Below, piece after piece: positions 61,314 to 64,000 of a stretch of DNA of 64,000 bases. This DNA comes from Candidatus Proelusimicrobium tauri (GTDB taxonomy: Bacteria > Elusimicrobiota > Elusimicrobia > Elusimicrobiales > Elusimicrobiaceae): the NCBI GenBank assembly GCA_002311025.1, contig DBYY01000007.1, positions 29,381 through 93,380 on the forward strand, in the 5' to 3' direction. Both the position numbers and the translations under genes were made by a program. Under the pieces are notes generated by a model, which was not told the origin of the DNA, searched no databases, and was given only the letters and a program-made list of their open reading frames with translations. The first letter of the stretch is position 1, and each line of letters begins with the position of its first letter.

Positions 61314-61385
61314 GCGCCTATAGCTCAATGGATAGAGCACCAGCCTGCGGAGCTGGGGATACAAGTTCGATTCCTGTTAGGCGCA
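61314..61385 (+). tRNA. tRNA-Arg, anticodon GCG
   Basis: A 72-base cloverleaf: acceptor GCGCCTA/TAGGCGC with discriminator A and no encoded CCA; D stem GCTC/GAGC; anticodon stem CCAGC/GCTGG around CTGCGGA, giving anticodon GCG (reads CGC and CGU); T loop TTCGATT. The T stem has one A-C mismatch (ACAAG/CCTGT). Most bacteria read these codons with ACG edited to ICG, so GCG is uncommon. The 3' end is followed by a terminator and then accessory DNA. Confidence 0.9.
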
Positions 61386-61397
61386 TTGATTGACGGT

Positions 61398-61427
61398 GGC
61401 CCATTCTCAGACGAGAGTGGGCCTTTT
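61398..61427 (+). terminator. Terminator of the tRNA-Arg gene
   Basis: An 11-pair stem (GGCCCATTCTC with GAGAGTGGGCC, one G-T pair), AGAC loop, then TTTTCTT, 13 bases after the tRNA. Confidence 0.9.
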
Positions 61428-61494
61428 CTTATACTTTATCGACGGTGTTTTTTAGGGTAAATGAAGAAAATGAACAACAAGAACTATGAAAGAG

Positions 61495-61598
61495 GTGGAC
61501 ACTTTTTGGACACTATAACCTATAAAAGAACTGCGCTTTCTATAAATCGAACTTCCCAAAATTATAGTGTCCAAAACTTATACTTGTGGACACTATAA
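61495..61598. repeat. Inverted and direct repeat cluster GGACACTATAA
   Basis: A perfect 15-base inverted pair, TTTTGGACACTATAA (61504-61518) and its complement (61562-61576), 43 bases apart. A third, direct copy TGGACACTATAA is at 61587-61598, and a partial GTGGACAC starts at 61495. It lies between the tRNA terminator and the IS left end, in a 338-base stretch (61386-61723) that has no protein gene. Could be recombinase-binding sites or the remains of an attachment site. Confidence 0.75.
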
Positions 61599-61602
61599 GT
61601 AT

Positions 61603-61636
61603 AAAAAAACACCCTCTACTTTTTGTAAAGGGTGTT
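61603..61636 (-). terminator. Leftward terminator-like hairpin
   Basis: AACACCCT with its complement (61608-61615 and 61629-61636), followed on the minus strand by seven T. No leftward gene lies directly before it, so it may be a leftover or an insulator of the mobile segment. Confidence 0.55.
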
Positions 61637-61650
61637 AATTAATTATTTTA

Positions 61651-62755
61651 GGCTCTGTCCGTAAATATTGTTGCTTTTTAATATAATATGTTTTATAATA
61701 GTAATCATAAGAGGTGATGTCTTATGGCTACATTAAATGATGTATTATTTATGATTCAGACTCTTTCTGCAGAAGATAAAGGTAAGCTTAAAGACTTTAT
61801 TTCCAACAGCATTACAAGTAATGAAAACAATCTGAATCATTTCATTGCTGAAAAGAGAACTGCATCCGGGATTTTTTGCCCACATTGCAAAGAATCACAT
61901 ATTAAACGCAATGGTCACTACAATGGTGTTCAGCGTTATCTTTGTCTTGGCTGTAAAAAGACTTTTAATATTACTACAAATACAATTGTAGCTTCTTCAA
62001 AGAAGGATATTTCAGTCTGGAACAAATATATTGAATGTATGATGTCTGGACTCACAATAAGAAAGTCTGCCGCAATTTGCGGTATTGATAAAGATACAGC
62101 CTTTATCTGGAGACATAAAATACTTGATGCACTTCAGAATATGGCAGAATCAGTAAAACTTGATGGGATCATTGAGGGTGACGAAACTTTTTTTCCAATA
62201 TCGTACAAGGGAAACCACAATAAAAGTGCGTTTGTAATGCCAAGAGAAGCACATCATCGTGGCAAACAGACACATGTAAGAGGACTGTCGCATGAAAAAG
62301 TATGCGTTCCTTGTGCGGTAAATCGTAACGGTCTCTCTATTGCAAAAGTATCAAATCTTGGAAAAGTTTCTGAAAAGAATCTGCACAATGTTTTTGATGA
62401 ACGTATTATTAAAAACTCCATTCTTTGTACAGATGGATTAAACTCTTATGTTAATTTTGCTGCTGCAAACAATATTGAATTGATTCAGCTCAAATCCGGC
62501 AAATCAAAGAAAGGAATTTATCACATTCAGCATATCAATTCTTATCATAGTATGCTCAAAAACTTTATTGCAAGGTTCAAAGGTGTTTCGACAAAATATT
62601 TGAACAACTATCTAATTTGGAATAACATTCTTAATTACAGTAAAGAAACCTGGACTGAGAAGAAAAATATTTTTGAAACCTTTGTTCTTACAACTGATAA
62701 AAAGATATTGAGCAAAAATATTCCAGTAAGACCTGCGTTACCTTTACTTGGATAA
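61651..62755 (+). mobile_element. IS1595-type insertion sequence, only the left end visible
   Basis: GGCTCTGTCCG at 61651 looks like an IS1595-family terminal repeat, 73 bases before the transposase ATG. No inverted copy (ending GGACAGAGCC) occurs anywhere from 62756 to the window end. The restriction-modification gene starts 13 bases after the transposase stop. The element is therefore either one-ended, or extends further and carries that gene as a passenger. Confidence 0.65.
61724..62755 (+). CDS. IS1595-family (ISXO2-like) transposase
   Basis: 343 residues. N-terminal zinc ribbon (CPHCKESHIKRNG and CLGCKKTFN), helix-turn-helix (SGLTIRKSAAICGIDKDTAF), then the ISXO2-like DDE catalytic domain with IIEGDETFFP, CTDGLNSYVNF and the HINSYHSMLKNFIARFKGVS region. 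It should cut and paste its element through the terminal repeats. Ribosome site AGAGGTGA. Intact, so possibly active. Its codon use and vocabulary look different from the long operons to the left, consistent with transfer. Confidence 0.92.
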   Translation: MATLNDVLFMIQTLSAEDKGKLKDFISNSITSNENNLNHFIAEKRTASGIFCPHCKESHIKRNGHYNGVQRYLCLGCKKTFNITTNTIVASSKKDISVWNKYIECMMSGLTIRKSAAICGIDKDTAFIWRHKILDALQNMAESVKLDGIIEGDETFFPISYKGNHNKSAFVMPREAHHRGKQTHVRGLSHEKVCVPCAVNRNGLSIAKVSNLGKVSEKNLHNVFDERIIKNSILCTDGLNSYVNFAAANNIELIQLKSGKSKKGIYHIQHINSYHSMLKNFIARFKGVSTKYLNNYLIWNNILNYSKETWTEKKNIFETFVLTTDKKILSKNIPVRPALPLLG

Positions 62756-62768
62756 AAGGGAGAAAAAT

Positions 62769-64000
62769 ATGACACAGACAGAACAGCAGAAAGCAGCAAA
62801 GAAGTTCAGTGAAGAATGGAAAGATAAAGGATATGAAAAAGGAGAAAGTCAGAAATTCTGGCTTGATTTGCTTTGTAATGTTTTTGGAATTAAAGACTTT
62901 GCTTCTTTTATTACATTTGAGGACCAGGTTAAACTTGACCATACTTCATTTATTGATGGATATATTCCACAGACAAAAGTTCTTATTGAACAAAAAAGTA
63001 TTGATAAAGACCTTCGGGCACCAATTAAACAGTCAGACGGTACATTTCTCAATCCTTTTCAACAGGCAAAACGTTATATAACAGAACTTCCTGTATCAAA
63101 ACATCCTCGATGGGTAGTAACAAGCAATTTTAAATCCTTCCTTGTTTATGACATGGAACAGCCAAATGGCGAACCGGAAGAAATCCTTCTTGAAAACCTT
63201 GAAAAAGAATATTACAGGCTTTCATTTATAACTGATTTAGGAAGTCAGCATCTTAAAAAAGAAATGGAACTTTCCATAAAAGCAGGAGATATTGTAGGTC
63301 TTATTTATGACCAGCTCTTTGCTCAATATCAACTTGCTAAAAACATTGATATGACTACATGCTTAAAAAGCCTTAATATGCTTTGTGTTCGCCTTGTATT
63401 CTGTTTTTATGCTGAAGATGCAGGAATATTTGGACATAAGTCAATGTTTGGAGATTATCTCAAACAGTATGAAGCAAAAGATTTAAGAGAAGCCATACTT
63501 CAACTTTTTAAAGTATTAGACCAAAAACCAGAAGAAAGAGACCCTTTCTTGAAAGAAGAGTTGGCGGCTTTTCCTTATGTAAATGGCGGATTGTTTACAG
63601 AAGAAGACCTTCTTATTCCAAATTTTACTGAAGACTTAAAGGAACTCCTTGTTAATAAAGCAAGTTCTGATTTTAACTGGGCTGATATTTCTCCAACTAT
63701 TTTTGGAGCTGTATTTGAATCTACATTGAACCCGGAAACAAGACGTTCCGGTGGTATGCATTATACTTCTATCGAAAATATTCATAAAGTTATAGACCCA
63801 CTTTTTATGAATGAACTTTATGACGAGTATGAAGAAATAAAAGCAATAAAAACTGTTACAAACAGAAATGAAAAACTTCTCAGATTCCAAACTAAGCTTG
63901 GTTCCTTAAAGTTTCTTGATCCTGCCTGTGTTTCTGAGATTATGACAGGTATAAGAAGTGATACATCGTCATGGATATCGCTGGGCCAAAGATCCGCACC
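62769..64000 (+). CDS. Type IIL (MmeI-like) restriction-modification enzyme, N-terminal part, motif I broken
   Basis: Open from the ATG at 62769 (GGGAG upstream) for 410 codons to the window edge. The MmeI N-terminal nuclease domain is good: KFWLDLLCNVFG, then FIDGYIPQTKVLIEQKS (the D-ExK site). The helical spacer follows (DIVGLIYDQL, YVNGGLF, FGAVFESTLNPETRRSGGMHYTS). Methyltransferase motif I begins FLDPAC but instead of GSGNFL reads VSEIMTG, and nothing after 63932 resembles the family. So it is a broken gene, a recombination junction or an assembly join. Confidence 0.85.
   Translation, partial: MTQTEQQKAAKKFSEEWKDKGYEKGESQKFWLDLLCNVFGIKDFASFITFEDQVKLDHTSFIDGYIPQTKVLIEQKSIDKDLRAPIKQSDGTFLNPFQQAKRYITELPVSKHPRWVVTSNFKSFLVYDMEQPNGEPEEILLENLEKEYYRLSFITDLGSQHLKKEMELSIKAGDIVGLIYDQLFAQYQLAKNIDMTTCLKSLNMLCVRLVFCFYAEDAGIFGHKSMFGDYLKQYEAKDLREAILQLFKVLDQKPEERDPFLKEELAAFPYVNGGLFTEEDLLIPNFTEDLKELLVNKASSDFNWADISPTIFGAVFESTLNPETRRSGGMHYTSIENIHKVIDPLFMNELYDEYEEIKAIKTVTNRNEKLLRFQTKLGSLKFLDPACVSEIMTGIRSDTSSWISLGQRSA

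Noticed and set aside
61386..61723. Short protein gene between the tRNA and the transposase
   Set aside because: Frames are short and broken by stops; the stretch is explained by a terminator, repeats, a second hairpin and the IS left end.

Overview
The window looks like chromosome from an AT-rich bacterium with a Gram-negative envelope. Support for that envelope comes from a Kdo transferase (waaA), a GT9 heptosyltransferase-like protein, a DUF374 acyltransferase, an Aas-like phospholipid remodelling fusion and a lipoprotein with a clear lipobox. The gene set would suit an anaerobic, possibly host-associated lineage such as Elusimicrobiota, but no phylogenetic marker was compared, so this is only a guess. 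Coding density is high. Operons are tightly packed, with many 4-base ATGA or 1-base overlaps.

Layout: 1-4.1 kb holds an LTA-synthase/sulfatase-like membrane protein (cut by the window edge) coupled to a 1141-aa MFS-PlsC-AMP-ligase fusion. 4.3-9.9 kb is a rightward run: pyrimidine nucleoside phosphorylase, MarC, three paralogous thioredoxin-fold proteins (the last fused to a CcdA/DsbD-like membrane domain) and a ClC channel. 10-14.4 kb has a histone H1-like protein, small transporters, a flavoprotein and a 15-repeat ankyrin protein built from a duplicated six-repeat module. 14.5-17.5 kb is an EIIA-permease-deformylase operon. 17.6-28.4 kb is leftward: envelope genes behind yajC-secD-secF, then era, pyrR and a PBP4-type DacB. 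28.5-31.3 kb has a DEAD-box-type helicase, a CDF exporter and a small membrane protein. 31.3-38.8 kb is a leftward coupled series: rlmN, lipoprotein, queC, coiled-coil protein, histidine kinase, DUF3307, exonuclease, gpmI.

The centrepiece is at 38.8-49.3 kb. A 2741-aa PfaA-like secondary-lipid/PUFA-type synthase (KS-AT-degenerate KS-ACPx3-KR-DH) is followed by its likely phosphopantetheinyl transferase and a carboxyltransferase that could supply extender units. All three ACPs carry Thr where the phosphopantetheine Ser is expected. To the right lie hinT, the rpsU-dnaG-rpoD operon (with a GC-rich, Z-DNA-prone palindrome before dnaG), metK, exonuclease III, an ECF sigma factor coupled to a membrane vWA protein, EcsC, a strongly structured candidate small RNA gene at 59.26-59.47 kb, and a CoaBC with a decayed CoaB half.

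The last 2.7 kb looks accessory. A tRNA-Arg with the uncommon anticodon GCG is followed by an inverted-repeat cluster, an IS1595-type transposase with only a left end visible, and a type IIL (MmeI-like) restriction-modification gene. That gene loses its methyltransferase motif just before the window ends.

A recurring feature is leaderless promoters: a -10 box 6-7 bases before the ATG, no Shine-Dalgarno, and in several cases a good -35 at exactly 17 bases. Other genes in the same window have normal AGGAG sites.
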